From NCBI GenBank assembly GCA_030652315.1, contig JAUSAX010000082.1:1-56404 (forward strand): a DNA stretch of 56,404 bases, read 5' to 3'. This DNA comes from Afipia sp. (GTDB lineage: Bacteria; Pseudomonadota; Alphaproteobacteria; Rhizobiales; Xanthobacteraceae). Numbering within the stretch: position 1 is the stretch's first letter; the number at the start of each line of letters is the position of its first letter. Made by a program: the position numbers and the translations under genes. The notes below the pieces were generated by a model. That model saw only the letters and a list, made by a program, of their open reading frames with translations. It did no database searches and was not told the origin of the DNA. Positions 9,405 through 20,228 of this stretch are shown piece after piece.

Positions 9405-10106
9405 GTGGATATTTACACCATCATTTTTCTGGCCCTGGCCGTCTTCATCTTTCTGCGCCTGCGCAATGTGCTGGGACAGCGGACCGGTGACGAGCGGCCG
9501 CCGTTCGATCGCGCGGCCCGTGATGTTCTGCGCGGAGCGCCGGACAATGTCGTGCCGATGCCGGGCAAGACCATCGATCAGGCGCCGCTGGCGCCGTCCG
9601 GGGATCCTGCGGTCGTGCCCGATCGCTGGAAGGGAGTCGCGGAATCCGGATCGGCGCTCGCGCAAGGTCTCGATCAGATCGCCGTCTCCGACCCGTCCTT
9701 CGACGCGCAGCATTTCCTCAGCGGCGCGAAGAGCGCCTATGAGATGATCGTGCTGGCTTTCGCCAACGGTGATCGCCGCGCGCTGAAGGATTTGTTGTCG
9801 CCCGAGGTCTACGAGGGCTTCGAGACCGCCATCAAGGAGCGCGAACAGCGCGGTGAACGAGTCGAGACGCGTTTCGCGTCGATCGACAAGGCCGAGATCG
9901 TCAACGCCGAAACGCGCGATCGCTCCGCCCAGATCACCATCCGGTTCGTATCCCAGATGATCTCGGTGACGCGCGACAAGGCTGGCGCCGTCGTCGATGG
10001 CAACCCGGAAAAGCTCACCGATGTCACAGATGTCTGGACGTTTGCCCGTGACATCGCTTCGCGCGACCCGAACTGGAAGCTGGTTGGGACGGAAAGCGGA
10101 CAATAA
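9405..10106 (+). CDS. Tim44/TimA-like membrane-anchored protein
   Basis: The GTG at 9405 is preferred because it gives the family start MDIYTIIFLALAVFIFLRLR, an N-terminal membrane anchor. The remainder of the 233 residues is a proline-rich linker and a C-terminal Tim44-like domain (DAQHFLSGAKSAYEMIVLAF, then LKDLLSPEVYEGF and DVWTFARD). In alphaproteobacteria such proteins are bacterial relatives of mitochondrial Tim44 and are linked to membrane-protein assembly. It overlaps the likely mltA start, suggesting coupling. Confidence 0.85.
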   Translation: MDIYTIIFLALAVFIFLRLRNVLGQRTGDERPPFDRAARDVLRGAPDNVVPMPGKTIDQAPLAPSGDPAVVPDRWKGVAESGSALAQGLDQIAVSDPSFDAQHFLSGAKSAYEMIVLAFANGDRRALKDLLSPEVYEGFETAIKEREQRGERVETRFASIDKAEIVNAETRDRSAQITIRFVSQMISVTRDKAGAVVDGNPEKLTDVTDVWTFARDIASRDPNWKLVGTESGQ

Positions 10107-11739
10107 AGAATCGGCCACGCCCGGCGCGCGAGCCGGGCGCTTTGGCGCGTGGCTGAGCGCTGGAGCCGCTGGGCTTGTCGCAGCCGGCCTCGCAATCACA
10201 GACGTTGAGGCCAGAACGGCCGGCCGTCATGTCTCTCACGATCATCATGAAGCTCCGAAGCGCGGGCCGGTTGTCTGGCCGCTGGAGGTTCCGGGCGGCC
10301 AATATGCGCCGCTGAAATGGAGCGAGGTCGTCGGCTGGGCCGACGACGATCCGCTTCCGGCCTTCAAGACGTTTCGCACAAGCTGCAAACCGATCGCTGC
10401 GCAGAAAACCCCGATCGCGGACAGCAAGGCGCTTGGCACATCGCTGCGCGATCCCTGCATCGCCGCCCGCGCCGAGGATATTTCCGAGAGCGCCAAGGCG
10501 CGCGAGTTCTTCGAGAAAAATTTCACGCCGTTGCAGATTTCGCGGATCGGCGAGGATGCGGGCTTTGTGACCGGGTACTACGAGCCCATCGTCGATGGCT
10601 CGCGGGTGCAGACCGATGTGTACTCCGTGCCGGTGTACCGGCGGCCGTCGAATCTGTTCGTGCGCGGATATTCGCAGGCCAATGCCAGCATGCCCAACAA
10701 GGGCCAGGTGTTCCGCAAGGTTGGGCGGCGCAAGCTGGTGCCTTATTATGACCGCGCCGAGATCGAGGATGGCGCGATCGCAGGACGTGGTCTCGAAGTG
10801 GTCTGGCTGAAGAGCCAGACCGACTTGCTGTTCATCCAGATCCAGGGCTCGGCGCGGATCAAGCTTGAGGACGGATCGATCGTGCGCATCAATTACGATG
10901 CGCATAATGGCTACCCCTATACACCGGTCGGCCGTGTGTTGATCGAGCGCAACATCGTGCCCAAAGACCAGATGTCGATGCAGAAGATTCGCGAATATAT
11001 GGAGCAGAGTCCGGATGCCGCGAAGGAATTGCGCCGGTTCAACCGCTCCTATGTGTTCTTCCGCGAGGTGAAGCTGGCGGCGGATGACGAAGCTGTCGGC
11101 GCGCAGGGCGTGCCGCTGACGGCCGGACGATCGATCGCCGTCGACAGGTCGCTGCATGTCTATGGCACGCCGTTCTTTATCGAAGGCAATCTGCCGATTG
11201 AATCCGATACGTCGAACACGCCATTCCGCAAGCTGATGATCGCGCAGGATACCGGCTCGGCGATTATCGGTCCGGCGCGCGCGGACATCTACTTCGGGGC
11301 GGGCGCCGATGCAGGGCGCGTCGCAGGACGTCTGAAAAATCCGGCGCGATTTGTGATGCTGCTGCCAAACAGCCTCGATCCAGTGGCGCGGGGCAAGACC
11401 ATGCCGCTGCCGGAGGACCGGCCGTCGGCCACCATCGCAAAACTGTTTCCACAAACCGAACCTTCCAAGGAAGCTCCGAAGGAGCCGGTCAAGGAAGCCG
11501 CCAAGGAAGTTTCCAAGGATTCTGCGAAAGGCGGCCTCTCCAAGGACCAGCCGGCCGCGGCCCAGACGCCCGCTGCGGCAACAGCGCCCGCCGTTGCGGC
11601 AACCGCGCCGGTTGCGCAGGCCGTGCCGCTGCCGGAGGCCCGTCCCAAAACCGCGCCGGATGTTGCATCAGCGGCAACCGTCAAACCCGATACGCCGCGT
11701 CGCAAGCGGCATCACCGGCGCACTCGTCATCGCCAATGA
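10084..11739 (+). CDS. mltA: Membrane-bound lytic murein transglycosylase A (MltA)
   Basis: Cleaves the MurNAc-GlcNAc bond of peptidoglycan. The TTG at 10084, 23 nt inside the preceding gene and after GGAAG, gives a signal-like segment (GAWLSAGAAGLVAAGLAI). The MltA domain includes FFEKNFTPLQI, GFVTGYYEPIV, FIQIQGSARI, and a 3D fold with AQDTGSAIIGPARADIYFG. The final ~120 residues form a low-complexity tail, first Lys-Glu-Ala rich, then Ala-Pro rich, ending in RKRHHRRTRHRQ, longer than typical MltA. An upstream ATG at 9997 is possible but would sit deep in the neighbour. Overlaps the smr start by ATGA. Confidence 0.92.
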   Translation: MGRKADNKESATPGARAGRFGAWLSAGAAGLVAAGLAITDVEARTAGRHVSHDHHEAPKRGPVVWPLEVPGGQYAPLKWSEVVGWADDDPLPAFKTFRTSCKPIAAQKTPIADSKALGTSLRDPCIAARAEDISESAKAREFFEKNFTPLQISRIGEDAGFVTGYYEPIVDGSRVQTDVYSVPVYRRPSNLFVRGYSQANASMPNKGQVFRKVGRRKLVPYYDRAEIEDGAIAGRGLEVVWLKSQTDLLFIQIQGSARIKLEDGSIVRINYDAHNGYPYTPVGRVLIERNIVPKDQMSMQKIREYMEQSPDAAKELRRFNRSYVFFREVKLAADDEAVGAQGVPLTAGRSIAVDRSLHVYGTPFFIEGNLPIESDTSNTPFRKLMIAQDTGSAIIGPARADIYFGAGADAGRVAGRLKNPARFVMLLPNSLDPVARGKTMPLPEDRPSATIAKLFPQTEPSKEAPKEPVKEAAKEVSKDSAKGGLSKDQPAAAQTPAAATAPAVAATAPVAQAVPLPEARPKTAPDVASAATVKPDTPRRKRHHRRTRHRQ

Positions 11740-12320
11740 AGCGCCCGCGCAATCTCGATCCGCCTCCGTCGCCCCGGCGAAAGCGCGCGCTGAGCCGCGA
11801 AGAAGCCGAGCTATGGGAAAGCGTGGCAAAGCAGGCCAAACCGCTGCGCAGAAGGTCGCGTCCGGCGAAAGGTTCGCTGGAAGTCGCCGAGGAAACTCCG
11901 GCGACGTCGAATTCCGCGCCGTCGCCAAAACTTCCAGCCGCGATCCGAAAAATCCCGAGCGCGCCTCCGGTGCCGCCGCCGCTTGCGCCGCTGGGACGAC
12001 GTGAGCGGTCGCAGCTGTCGCGGGGCAGGAAAGACATCGACGCGCGGCTAGACCTGCACGGCATGACACAGACGAAAGCCCATCGTGTGCTGCTGAACTT
12101 TCTGCATCACGCGCAGGCTGATGGTATGAGCTTCGTTCTCGTCATCACCGGCAAGGGCCGCTCCGTGGGAGCGGAGTCCGAACGCGGCGTGCTGCGCCGT
12201 CAGGTTCCGCAGTGGTTGGGCCTGCCGGAATTCCGGAGCTTTGTGATCGGCTTCGAGGAAGCCCACATCGGTCACGGCGGCGAGGGCGCGCTGTATGTGC
12301 GAGTCCGACGGGCGCGATGA
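11736..12320 (+). CDS. Smr/MutS2 domain protein (putative endonuclease)
   Basis: The 194-residue product has a basic, proline-rich N-terminal half (about 1-95) and a C-terminal Smr domain with LDLHGMT, VLVITGKG, RGVLRRQVPQWL and GGEGALYVRVRR. Smr domains nick DNA or cleave RNA. The LDLHG and TGKG motifs are intact. The ATG overlaps the mltA stop, completing a three-gene coupled run with the Tim44-like gene. The cellular role is not evident. Confidence 0.92.
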   Translation: MKRPRNLDPPPSPRRKRALSREEAELWESVAKQAKPLRRRSRPAKGSLEVAEETPATSNSAPSPKLPAAIRKIPSAPPVPPPLAPLGRRERSQLSRGRKDIDARLDLHGMTQTKAHRVLLNFLHHAQADGMSFVLVITGKGRSVGAESERGVLRRQVPQWLGLPEFRSFVIGFEEAHIGHGGEGALYVRVRRAR

Positions 12321-12357
12321 TACACAAGCCTCTCGACATCGGTGCAATCAGGCACCA

Positions 12358-12474
12358 CGTCGTTCCCGCGCAAGCGGGGACCCATACTCTCTGAACTGGG
12401 AAAGTGGGTGGGGATGTATCAACGCTGAATTTTTAGCATTGTGGTTATGGGTCCCCGCCTGCGCGGGGACGACA
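12358..12474. repeat. Long palindromic repeat, CGTCGTTCCCGCGC-type family
   Basis: The arm CGTCGTTCCCGCGC...GGGGACCCATA (12358-12386) is mirrored by TATGGGTCCCCGC...GCGGGGACGAC (12446-12473) around a variable centre. It fills the gap between the convergent smr and hslU genes. Confidence 0.85.
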
Positions 12475-12526
12475 TCGGAAAACGTGGCGAGCATAGTGCA
12501 ACGAACAATATAGCCGCTTGCGCAGC

Positions 12527-13828
12527 CTACAAAATAAACCGGCTCAAATCGGTGTTCTTCGCCAGATCGCCGATATGTTTCTGCACATAGGCAGCGTCGA
12601 TCGTGACCGTCTGGCCGCCCATGTCGGGTGCATGGAACGACGTCTCGTCCAGCACCCGCTCCATCACCGTCTGCAGGCGGCGCGCACCGATATTCTCGAT
12701 GGTCGAGTTCACCGCCACGGCGACGTCGGCCAGCGCGTCGATGCCGTCGTCGGTGATGTTGAGCGTGACGCCCTCGGTCTGCATCAGCGCGACATATTGC
12801 TTGAGCAGCGAGGCTTCCGGCTCGGTGAGAATGCGGCGCATGTCGTCGCGCGTCAGCGCCTGCAGCTCGACACGGATCGGCAGACGGCCCTGCAACTCGG
12901 GCAGCAGGTCGGAGGGCTTGGCGATGTGAAATGCGCCCGATGCAATGAAGAGAATGTGGTCGGTTTTCACTGCGCCGTGCTTGGTGGACACCGTGGTGCC
13001 TTCGATCAGCGGCAGCAGGTCGCGCTGCACGCCTTCGCGGGACACGTCGCCGGCCCGCGCGCCGTCACGCACGCAGATCTTGTCGATTTCGTCGAGGAAG
13101 ACGATGCCGTTGTTCTCTACCGCCTGCACGGCCTCCTGCGTCAGCTGATCGCTGTCGAGCAGCTTGTCGCTTTCCTCGTTGACGAGGATTTCGTGCGAGT
13201 CGGCCACGCTCAGGCGGCGAGTCTTGGTGCGGCCGCCCATCTTGCCGAAAATATCGCCAATCGAGATCGAGCCGACCTGCGCGCCGGGCATGCCCGGTAT
13301 CTCGAACATCGGCGTGCCGCCGGACGACTGGGTCTCGATCTCGATTTCCTTGTCGTTCAGTTCACCGGCCCGCAGTTTCTTGCGGAACGAATCGCGCGTT
13401 GCTGCGCCGGCGTTGGCGCCGACCAGTGCGTCGAGCACGCGGTCCTCGGCGGCCTGTTGCGCGCGCGCCTGCACATCCTTCCGCTTACGCTCGCGGGTTT
13501 GCAGGATCGCGACCTCGACGAGATCGCGCACGATCTGCTCGACGTCGCGGCCGACATAGCCCACTTCAGTGAACTTGGTGGCTTCGACCTTGATGAACGG
13601 CGCGCCCGCGAGCCGCGCCAGCCGCCGCGCGATCTCGGTCTTGCCGACGCCGGTCGGCCCGATCATCAGGATGTTCTTCGGCAGCACCTCCTCGCGCAGC
13701 GATCCGGTCAACTGCTGCCGCCGCCAGCGGTTGCGCAGCGCGATGGAGACCGCGCGCTTGGCGTCGCCTTGTCCGACGATGAAGCGATCGAGTTCGGAAA
13801 CGATTTCGCGGGGGGAGAAGTCTGTCAT
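12527..13828 (-). CDS. hslU: ATP-dependent protease ATPase subunit HslU
   Basis: AAA+ unfoldase that feeds substrates to HslV. The 433 residues include Walker A GPTGVGKT (57-64), the GYVGRD pore loop (90-95), Walker B ([10 protein letters not shown]) and the C-terminal LSRFIL tail that docks into HslV. The insertion (I) domain is the variable middle part. It is last in the minus-strand operon hslV-UPF0314-hslU. In most bacteria hslV and hslU are adjacent; here they are separated by one gene. Confidence 0.98.
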   Translation of the reverse strand: MTDFSPREIVSELDRFIVGQGDAKRAVSIALRNRWRRQQLTGSLREEVLPKNILMIGPTGVGKTEIARRLARLAGAPFIKVEATKFTEVGYVGRDVEQIVRDLVEVAILQTRERKRKDVQARAQQAAEDRVLDALVGANAGAATRDSFRKKLRAGELNDKEIEIETQSSGGTPMFEIPGMPGAQVGSISIGDIFGKMGGRTKTRRLSVADSHEILVNEESDKLLDSDQLTQEAVQAVENNGIVFLDEIDKICVRDGARAGDVSREGVQRDLLPLIEGTTVSTKHGAVKTDHILFIASGAFHIAKPSDLLPELQGRLPIRVELQALTRDDMRRILTEPEASLLKQYVALMQTEGVTLNITDDGIDALADVAVAVNSTIENIGARRLQTVMERVLDETSFHAPDMGGQTVTIDAAYVQKHIGDLAKNTDLSRFIL

Positions 13829-13900
13829 GGCTCTTAGCTATTGTTGAATGGGCTGCATCGCAAGCGGTGGTTGCTTCAGTGTATCCTAGATAAAGCGTTC

Positions 13901-14509
13901 CTAGATGATAGGCGGCCCGCTCTGCCATTGCCGTATCGCATCGAACGGATGGATCAGCATGATGATGTTCAGCGTCAGGTTGTCGCGGATGTGAAGGCCG
14001 ACGGCGATCTCGAACACGATTGCCAGGATCACCGTCGCGATCACCGGCAGTTTCCGCGCAGCGAGAAAGCCCGCGATCATCGCCAGCGTATCGGACACCG
14101 AATTGACGATGCTGTCGCCGTAATAATCCAGCGAGATGGTGCCGGCCCGGTAACGCTCGATGATAAGCGGCGAATTCTCCAGCAACTCCCAGCCGCCCTC
14201 GATCAGCATCGCAATCAGAAGGCGTGCGATCCACGACACGCGCGGCAGCAGCAGCCAGGTCAAGCCATAGAACAGGAAGCCGTGGATGATGTGCGAGAAG
14301 GTGTACCAGTCGGCGATGTGCTGCGAGTTCTCTGAACTCAGCACCACGCCGTGCCACAACTTGACATATCCGCAGGCGCAGATCGGCACCCGGCCCATGC
14401 CGTAGAGGATCGCAGCCTGCAGCACGAGCAGTGCTACGGCGATCAAAATTCCCTGACGCGACGACAGCCCCGGCGTCGCTGGCGCCACGGCATTGTCCGC
14501 CGCGCTCAT
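13901..14509 (-). CDS. UPF0314 / DUF2585 integral membrane protein
   Basis: The 202-residue protein has several hydrophobic helices (for example [18 protein letters not shown] and [12 protein letters not shown]), the Cys pair ICACG, and conserved polar segments ([40 protein letters not shown]). I recognise it as UPF0314, a family of unknown function in alphaproteobacteria. The ATG overlaps the hslV stop (ATGA), so it is translated with the HslVU protease. A role in envelope stress or proteolysis is only an inference. Confidence 0.85.
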   Translation of the reverse strand: MSAADNAVAPATPGLSSRQGILIAVALLVLQAAILYGMGRVPICACGYVKLWHGVVLSSENSQHIADWYTFSHIIHGFLFYGLTWLLLPRVSWIARLLIAMLIEGGWELLENSPLIIERYRAGTISLDYYGDSIVNSVSDTLAMIAGFLAARKLPVIATVILAIVFEIAVGLHIRDNLTLNIIMLIHPFDAIRQWQSGPPII

Positions 14510-15057
14510 GCGGGGAGGGTTTCGATGGTGACGTTGCGGTTGGTGTAGACGCAGATGTCGGCGGCGATATCGAGCGAGCGGCGCACAATGGCCTCGGCAT
14601 CCTTGTCGGAGTCCGCCAGCGCGCGTGCCGCCGCCAGCGCGTAGTTGCCGCCGGAGCCGATCGCCATCACGCCATGCTCCGGCTCCAGCACGTCGCCGGT
14701 GCCGGTCAGCACCAGCGAGACGTCCTTGTCGGCGACGATCATCATCGCTTCGAGGCGGCGCAGGTAACGGTCGGTGCGCCAGTCCTTGGCCAGTTCGACG
14801 GCGGCCCGGGTCAGTTGGCCGGGATACTGTTCGAGCTTGGCCTCGAGGCGCTCGAACAGGGTGAAGGCGTCGGCGGTGGCCCCGGCGAAGCCGCCGATGA
14901 CGTCGCCCTTGCCGAGCTTGCGGACCTTCTTGGCGTTGGACTTGATGACGGTCTGGCCGATGGAGACCTGCCCATCGCCGCCGATGACCACCTTGCCGCC
15001 CTTGCGGACCGTGAGAATGGTGGTCCCGTGCCAGATCTCAGCTTGTGATGCTTGCAT
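14506..15057 (-). CDS. hslV: ATP-dependent protease subunit HslV (ClpQ)
   Basis: Proteasome-like peptidase of the HslVU complex. In the 183 residues, [12 protein letters not shown] (10-21) exposes Thr12 as the nucleophile after 11 residues are removed. The [19 protein letters not shown] and [15 protein letters not shown] segments match the family. GAGGT precedes the ATG. A weak RpoH-like element lies at 15080-15108. First gene of the operon with UPF0314 and hslU, divergent from hisB. Confidence 0.98.
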   Translation of the reverse strand: MQASQAEIWHGTTILTVRKGGKVVIGGDGQVSIGQTVIKSNAKKVRKLGKGDVIGGFAGATADAFTLFERLEAKLEQYPGQLTRAAVELAKDWRTDRYLRRLEAMMIVADKDVSLVLTGTGDVLEPEHGVMAIGSGGNYALAAARALADSDKDAEAIVRRSLDIAADICVYTNRNVTIETLPA

Positions 15058-15079
15058 AAATACCTCGTTGAGGAGCCTG

Positions 15080-15108
15080 ATCTAGGCACTGGCGTCGTCG
15101 GTTGCAAT
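15080..15108 (-). promoter_or_regulatory. Possible RpoH-type promoter of hslV
   Basis: On the minus strand ATTG is followed 18 nt later by CCTAGAT, one mismatch in each half from the alphaproteobacterial RpoH pattern CTTG-N17-CYTATNT. It is about 25 bp upstream of the ATG. Plausible for a heat-shock protease, but weak. Confidence 0.3.
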
Positions 15109-15251
15109 CGGGCCGCCGGTGCGGCGAATTCCGGTCACCATATCTGAAAACTCAGGCAAAAATCGCCTCATCCCGCAGTAGCGAAGGCGTCATGTGCCTG
15201 TTAAAAGGACGCTCTTTTCCAGAGTTCTGAGGCGTTCGGAGAGCACTTTTC

Positions 15252-15845
15252 ATGCGCACGGCCACGATCAAGCGCAAGACCAAGGAAACCGACATCATGG
15301 TGTCGGTCAATCTGGACGGTACCGGCATATCCAATGTCGCGACCGGCATCGGATTCTTCGATCATATGCTGGATCTCTTGGCGCGGCATTCGCGCATCGA
15401 CATCACCGTCCAGGCAGACGGCGATCTCCATATCGATTACCACCACACCACGGAAGATGTCGGCATCGCGCTCGGGCAGGCTGTGAAGCAGGCGCTCGGC
15501 GACATGAAGGGCATCACCCGCTATGCCAGCATCCACATGCCGATGGACGAGACGCTGTCGCGCGTCGTCATCGATATTTCCGGCCGGCCGGTGCTGGTGT
15601 TCAAGGCCGAGTTCCCGCGCGACAAGATCGGCGAGTTCGACACCGAGCTGGTGCGCGAGTGGTTCAACGCCTTCGCGATCAATGCCGGCGTGACGCTGCA
15701 TGTCGAGACGCTGTACGGCGAGAACAATCACCATATCGCCGAGTCGTGTTTCAAGGGCCTGGCGCGCGCGCTGCGTGCCGCGGTTGCGATCGATCCGCGC
15801 GCCGCGGGCGAAATTCCCTCGACCAAGGGCACGCTCGGCGGCTGA
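15252..15845 (+). CDS. hisB: Imidazoleglycerol-phosphate dehydratase
   Basis: Dehydrates imidazole-glycerol phosphate in histidine synthesis. The 197-residue monofunctional form has the paired metal-binding His clusters [14 protein letters not shown] and ENNHHIAE. It lacks the phosphatase domain of the enterobacterial fusion. The ATG follows CGGAGAG by a normal spacing. First gene of the his cluster, divergent from hslV across 194 bp. Confidence 0.98.
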   Translation: MRTATIKRKTKETDIMVSVNLDGTGISNVATGIGFFDHMLDLLARHSRIDITVQADGDLHIDYHHTTEDVGIALGQAVKQALGDMKGITRYASIHMPMDETLSRVVIDISGRPVLVFKAEFPRDKIGEFDTELVREWFNAFAINAGVTLHVETLYGENNHHIAESCFKGLARALRAAVAIDPRAAGEIPSTKGTLGG

Positions 15846-15951
15846 TTTGACCTGAAGCGCATGCCGGTCATGCGCTGGAATTCACTTTTGGACCATCGAG
15901 CGGCGCACGATCTTTCGTGGATCGCGCGCAACCGGGTTCCGGAGAACGATC

Positions 15952-16455
15952 ATGGCGGTTTACACAGTTCACGGGCCGGCGAGCTATTACGGCACCGATG
16001 TGCGCACGGCGCCGGAGCAGCTCGTGTTCGTGCGGGACGGATTTTATGTCTGGGCCTTCGTGGCCGCGATCCTGTGGCTGATCTGGCATCGGCTGTGGCT
16101 GGCGCTGATCGGCTATATCGCCCTGATGATCGTTGCTGAGATCGCGATGTCGGCCGCAGGCGTCGGATCGGGCGCGCGTTTTCTGGTGATGGCCGTCATC
16201 GCATTGCTGGTCGGTCTTGAGGCGGGGTCGTTGCGTCGCTGGAAGCTCTCGCGCCGCAAATGGCGTCAGCTCGATATCGTGGTGGCGGATTCGGAAGAAG
16301 CCGCCGAACGCCGCTTCTTCGAACGCTGGAACGCCAAGACGGCGCGCGACGGCCATCGTGGCAACGCGAGTTCACCACCGCCGCTGCCGCGTGCATCGCT
16401 GACACAGTCAGAGAGCGTGATCGGATTATTTCCTGAACCAGGAGCGTCGCGTTGA
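15952..16455 (+). CDS. DUF2628 membrane protein within the his cluster
   Basis: The 167-residue product contains the family pattern [21 protein letters not shown], followed by further hydrophobic stretches ([31 protein letters not shown]), a basic cytoplasmic segment and a proline-rich tail. DUF2628 has no known function. It is wedged between hisB and hisH, and its stop overlaps the hisH TTG start, so it is coupled to histidine biosynthesis by position. Identification rests on the [17 protein letters not shown] region. Confidence 0.82.
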   Translation: MAVYTVHGPASYYGTDVRTAPEQLVFVRDGFYVWAFVAAILWLIWHRLWLALIGYIALMIVAEIAMSAAGVGSGARFLVMAVIALLVGLEAGSLRRWKLSRRKWRQLDIVVADSEEAAERRFFERWNAKTARDGHRGNASSPPPLPRASLTQSESVIGLFPEPGASR

Positions 16456-17102
16456 GCGTTGCGATTATCGATTACGGCTCCGGCAACCTCCATTCGGCGG
16501 CAAAGGCTTTCGAGCGCGCCGCGCGCAGCATGGAGCAGCCGCAGAAGATCGTCGTGACGCGCGATCCTGAAGTTGTGTTTCGTGCCGATCGCATCGTGCT
16601 GCCGGGCGTCGGCGCATTCGCGGATTGCCGCAAGGGCCTCGACGGATTGGACGGCATGGTCGACGCCATGACCGAAGCGGTGCGCGACAAGGCGCGGCCG
16701 TTCTTCGGCATCTGCGTCGGCATGCAGTTGATGGCGACGCAGGGCAAGGAATACGTTACCACGCCGGGCCTCGACTGGATCGCGGGCGATGTCGTGAAGA
16801 TTTCGCCGAACGAAGAGAACCTGAAAATCCCGCACATGGGCTGGAACACGCTCGATCTGGTGCGTGAGCATCCGGTGCTGGAGCGACTGCCGCTCGGCGA
16901 CAAGGGCCGCCACGCCTATTTCGTGCACTCCTATCATCTGAACGCGGTCAATGAAGCCGATATCGTCGCGCGCGCCGACTACGGCGGGCCGGTGACGGCG
17001 ATCGTGGCAAAGGACACCGCGATCGGCACGCAGTTTCACCCCGAAAAAAGCCAGCGTTTCGGTCTCGCCCTGATCTCGAATTTTCTGAAGTGGAAGCCGT
17101 GA
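16452..17102 (+). CDS. hisH: Imidazole glycerol phosphate synthase glutaminase subunit HisH
   Basis: Releases ammonia from glutamine for HisF. The TTG at 16452 (AGGAG 7 nt upstream) yields [15 protein letters not shown], the normal family start. The catalytic triad Cys88 (FFGICVGMQ) and the His-Glu of QFHPEKSQ is present in 216 residues. It overlaps DUF2628 by TTGA at the start and hisA by GTGA at the end. Confidence 0.97.
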   Translation: MSVAIIDYGSGNLHSAAKAFERAARSMEQPQKIVVTRDPEVVFRADRIVLPGVGAFADCRKGLDGLDGMVDAMTEAVRDKARPFFGICVGMQLMATQGKEYVTTPGLDWIAGDVVKISPNEENLKIPHMGWNTLDLVREHPVLERLPLGDKGRHAYFVHSYHLNAVNEADIVARADYGGPVTAIVAKDTAIGTQFHPEKSQRFGLALISNFLKWKP

Positions 17103-17839
17103 TTCTCTTTCCCGCTATCGATCTCAAGAACGGTCAGTGCGTGCGCCTCGAGCAGGGCGACATGGCGCGCGCGACCGTGTTCAATCTCGATCCGGCCGCG
17201 CAGGCGAAAACTTTCGAGACTCAGGGCTTCGAATACCTTCACGTCGTTGACCTCGATGGTGCGTTCGCTGGCAAGCCGGTGAATGCGCAGGCTGTCGAGA
17301 GCATGCTCAAGGTCGTGAAATTTCCGGTCCAGCTCGGCGGCGGCATCCGCGATCTCGCCACCATCGAGGCTTGGCTGTCCAAGGGCATCCGCCGCGTCAT
17401 CATTGGCACCGCCGCTGTGCGCGATCCGGGGCTGGTGAAGGAAGCCGCGAAGAAATTCCCGGGCCGGGTTGCGGTCGGTCTCGATGCGCGCGACGGCAAG
17501 GTCGCGGTTGAGGGCTGGGCGGAAACCTCAACAGTCACGGCACTCGACATCGCGCAACGCTTCGAGGACGCCGGTGTCGCCGCGATCATCTTCACCGACA
17601 TCGCCCGTGATGGGCTGCTGAAAGGCCTCAACCTCGACGCGACCATTGCACTCGCGGACGCAATTTCGATTCCCGTGATTGCTTCGGGCGGTTTCGCGTC
17701 CATCGCCGATGTGAAGGCGATGCTGGAGCCACGCGCCAAAAAACTTGAAGGCGCAATTTCCGGCCGCGCGCTCTACGACGGCCGCGTCGATCCGGCCGAG
17801 GCATTGACGCTGATCCGCAACGCGCGCGCGGCGGCATAG
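17099..17839 (+). CDS. hisA: Phosphoribosylformimino-5-aminoimidazole carboxamide ribotide isomerase
   Basis: Amadori isomerase of histidine synthesis, a (beta-alpha)8 barrel. The GTG at 17099 overlaps the hisH stop and gives [17 protein letters not shown], with the first catalytic Asp in PAIDLK. A slightly earlier GTG at 17090 is possible but less conserved. VQLGGGIRD and FTDIARDG carry the phosphate sites and second Asp. 246 residues, usual length. Confidence 0.97.
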   Translation: MILFPAIDLKNGQCVRLEQGDMARATVFNLDPAAQAKTFETQGFEYLHVVDLDGAFAGKPVNAQAVESMLKVVKFPVQLGGGIRDLATIEAWLSKGIRRVIIGTAAVRDPGLVKEAAKKFPGRVAVGLDARDGKVAVEGWAETSTVTALDIAQRFEDAGVAAIIFTDIARDGLLKGLNLDATIALADAISIPVIASGGFASIADVKAMLEPRAKKLEGAISGRALYDGRVDPAEALTLIRNARAAA

Positions 17840-17850
17840 GAACAGCAGCG

Positions 17851-18627
<777 letters not shown>

Positions 18628-18672
18628 GCATGATCCCGAAAAGTGGAAACCGGTTTTCGGATAGGATCATGC
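18628..18672. repeat. 45-bp palindromic repeat, GCATGATCC-type family (copy 2)
   Basis: GCATGATCC...GGATCATGC ends with CGAAAAGTGG and CGGTTTTCGG inside: the canonical form of this Bradyrhizobium-group extragenic palindrome. It lies directly after the hisF stop and may terminate or stabilise the his message. Confidence 0.92.
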
Positions 18673-18751
18673 TCATTCGTATGCCAAATACCTGAATCAG
18701 ATCAACTCTTTGCGCTCCCTACCGGGGTAGCGAAGTGATAGAAGGCACTTT

Positions 18752-19075
18752 ATGAGCCGTTTTACGATCCACGATCTTGCAGCCACCATCGATGCCCGCG
18801 CGGCGTCGGGAGGGGAGGCGTCCTATACCCGCAAGCTGCTGGACAAGGGCCCCGATCACTGCGCCAAGAAGCTCGGCGAGGAGGCGGTGGAAACTGTCAT
18901 CGCGGCCATCGAGAACGACCGCGGCCATCTGATCGCCGAAAGCGCCGATTTGATTTTCCATCTTCTGGTGCTGCTGAAATCGCGCGGCATCGGCCTGGCG
19001 GAGGTCGAGGATGCGCTGGCACAGCGGACGCAAATGTCCGGGCTTGAAGAGAAAGCCGCGCGCAAGCGCGATTAG
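18752..19075 (+). CDS. hisE: Phosphoribosyl-ATP pyrophosphatase
   Basis: Removes pyrophosphate from PR-ATP in step 2 of histidine synthesis. The 107-residue all-helical MazG-like protein has KKLGEEAVETVIAA and ESADLIFHLLVLL carrying the metal-binding Glu and Asp. It is a stand-alone form, not fused to HisI. It follows the palindromic repeat after hisF, so it may be read through from the his promoter or have its own. Confidence 0.97.
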   Translation: MSRFTIHDLAATIDARAASGGEASYTRKLLDKGPDHCAKKLGEEAVETVIAAIENDRGHLIAESADLIFHLLVLLKSRGIGLAEVEDALAQRTQMSGLEEKAARKRD

Positions 19076-19129
19076 TTCAAATTCCGGCAGGCGCGGGGAC
19101 ACGCGCAGACCGGACAGGAGGAATGGCTC

Positions 19130-20086
19130 ATGGATGTGAGGGCCGACCAGGTTCAGTACAATCCTTATCGCGTTTTCTCGCGCGCGCAGTGGGCTGCGTT
19201 GCGCGATGATATGCCGATGACCCTGACCGCCGACGAGATCGCGCGGATGCATTCGATGCACGACCGCCTCGACATGAAGGAGGTCGAGGAAATCTACCTG
19301 CCGCTGTCGCGCCTGTTGTCGTTCTATGTCGCGGCGGCCCAGCGGCTGTTCGTGGCGCAGCGGCACTTCCTCGGTATCGAGGATCGCAAGATGCCCTACA
19401 TCATCGGCGTCGCCGGATCGGTGGCGGTGGGCAAGTCCACCACGGCGCGCGTGCTGCAGGCCCTGCTGGCGCGCTGGTCGCCCCGGCCCAAGGTCGATCT
19501 CGTCACCACCGACGGCTTCCTGTTTCCGAACACGGTTCTGGAGCGCGAAGGCCTGATGCAGAAGAAGGGCTTTCCCGAAAGCTACGATCTTCCCGCGCTG
19601 CTCAGCTTCCTGTCCGACATCAAGGCGGGCCGGCGGCCGGTGCGCGCGCCGGTCTATTCGCATCTGACCTATGACGTCATTCCGAACGAGGGAGTCGAAA
19701 TCGACCGCCCCGACATTCTGATCGTCGAAGGCGTCAACGTGCTGCAGACCGGACGCCTGCCGCGCGACGGCAAGGCTGTTCCCTATGTATCGGACTTCTT
19801 CGATTTCTCGGTCTATATCGACGCGGAAGAACCGATCCTGCGCGAGTGGTACGTCGAGCGCTTTCTCTCGCTGCGCGACACGGCGTTCCGCGATCCGCGA
19901 TCCTATTTCAGCCGCTATGCCAAGCTGTCCGACAAGGAGGCGACCGAACAGGCGCTTTCGCTCTGGACCGGCATCAACCTGGTCAATCTTGAAGAGAACA
20001 TCCTGCCGACCAGGCCGCGCGCGACGCTGATCCTGAAAAAAGGCGGCGACCACGTCATCGAGACGGTTCAGTTGCGGCGGCTGTAG
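19130..20086 (+). CDS. coaA: Pantothenate kinase, type I
   Basis: Phosphorylates pantothenate, the first step of CoA synthesis. The 318 residues contain the P-loop [12 protein letters not shown] (93-104), [12 protein letters not shown], the [10 protein letters not shown] segment and [13 protein letters not shown], all type I features. AGGAGGA lies before the ATG. It follows hisE by 54 bp. Its coaE partner is about 12 kb away in the same window. Confidence 0.98.
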   Translation: MDVRADQVQYNPYRVFSRAQWAALRDDMPMTLTADEIARMHSMHDRLDMKEVEEIYLPLSRLLSFYVAAAQRLFVAQRHFLGIEDRKMPYIIGVAGSVAVGKSTTARVLQALLARWSPRPKVDLVTTDGFLFPNTVLEREGLMQKKGFPESYDLPALLSFLSDIKAGRRPVRAPVYSHLTYDVIPNEGVEIDRPDILIVEGVNVLQTGRLPRDGKAVPYVSDFFDFSVYIDAEEPILREWYVERFLSLRDTAFRDPRSYFSRYAKLSDKEATEQALSLWTGINLVNLEENILPTRPRATLILKKGGDHVIETVQLRRL

Positions 20087-20098
20087 GGGGTATTGCAG

Positions 20099-20222
20099 TC
20101 ATCCTTCGAGGCTCGCCGGGAAGACCGGCTTGCGCCTCAGGATGACGTTGTTGCCCATGCGACTGTTCTCATTTCCGTCACCCTGAGGTGCGAGCGCTCT
20201 TGCGCGAGCCTCGAAGGGCGAC
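20099..20222. repeat. Palindromic repeat pair, GTCATCCTTCGAG-type family
   Basis: Two adjacent palindromic units, GTCATCCTTCGAGG...CTCAGGATGAC (20099-20146) and GTCACCCTGAGG...CCTCGAAGGGCGAC (20177-20222). Together they fill the gap between the convergent coaA and OlsB-like genes. A relative is at 32886-32952. Confidence 0.85.
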
Positions 20223-20228
20223 GACGGA

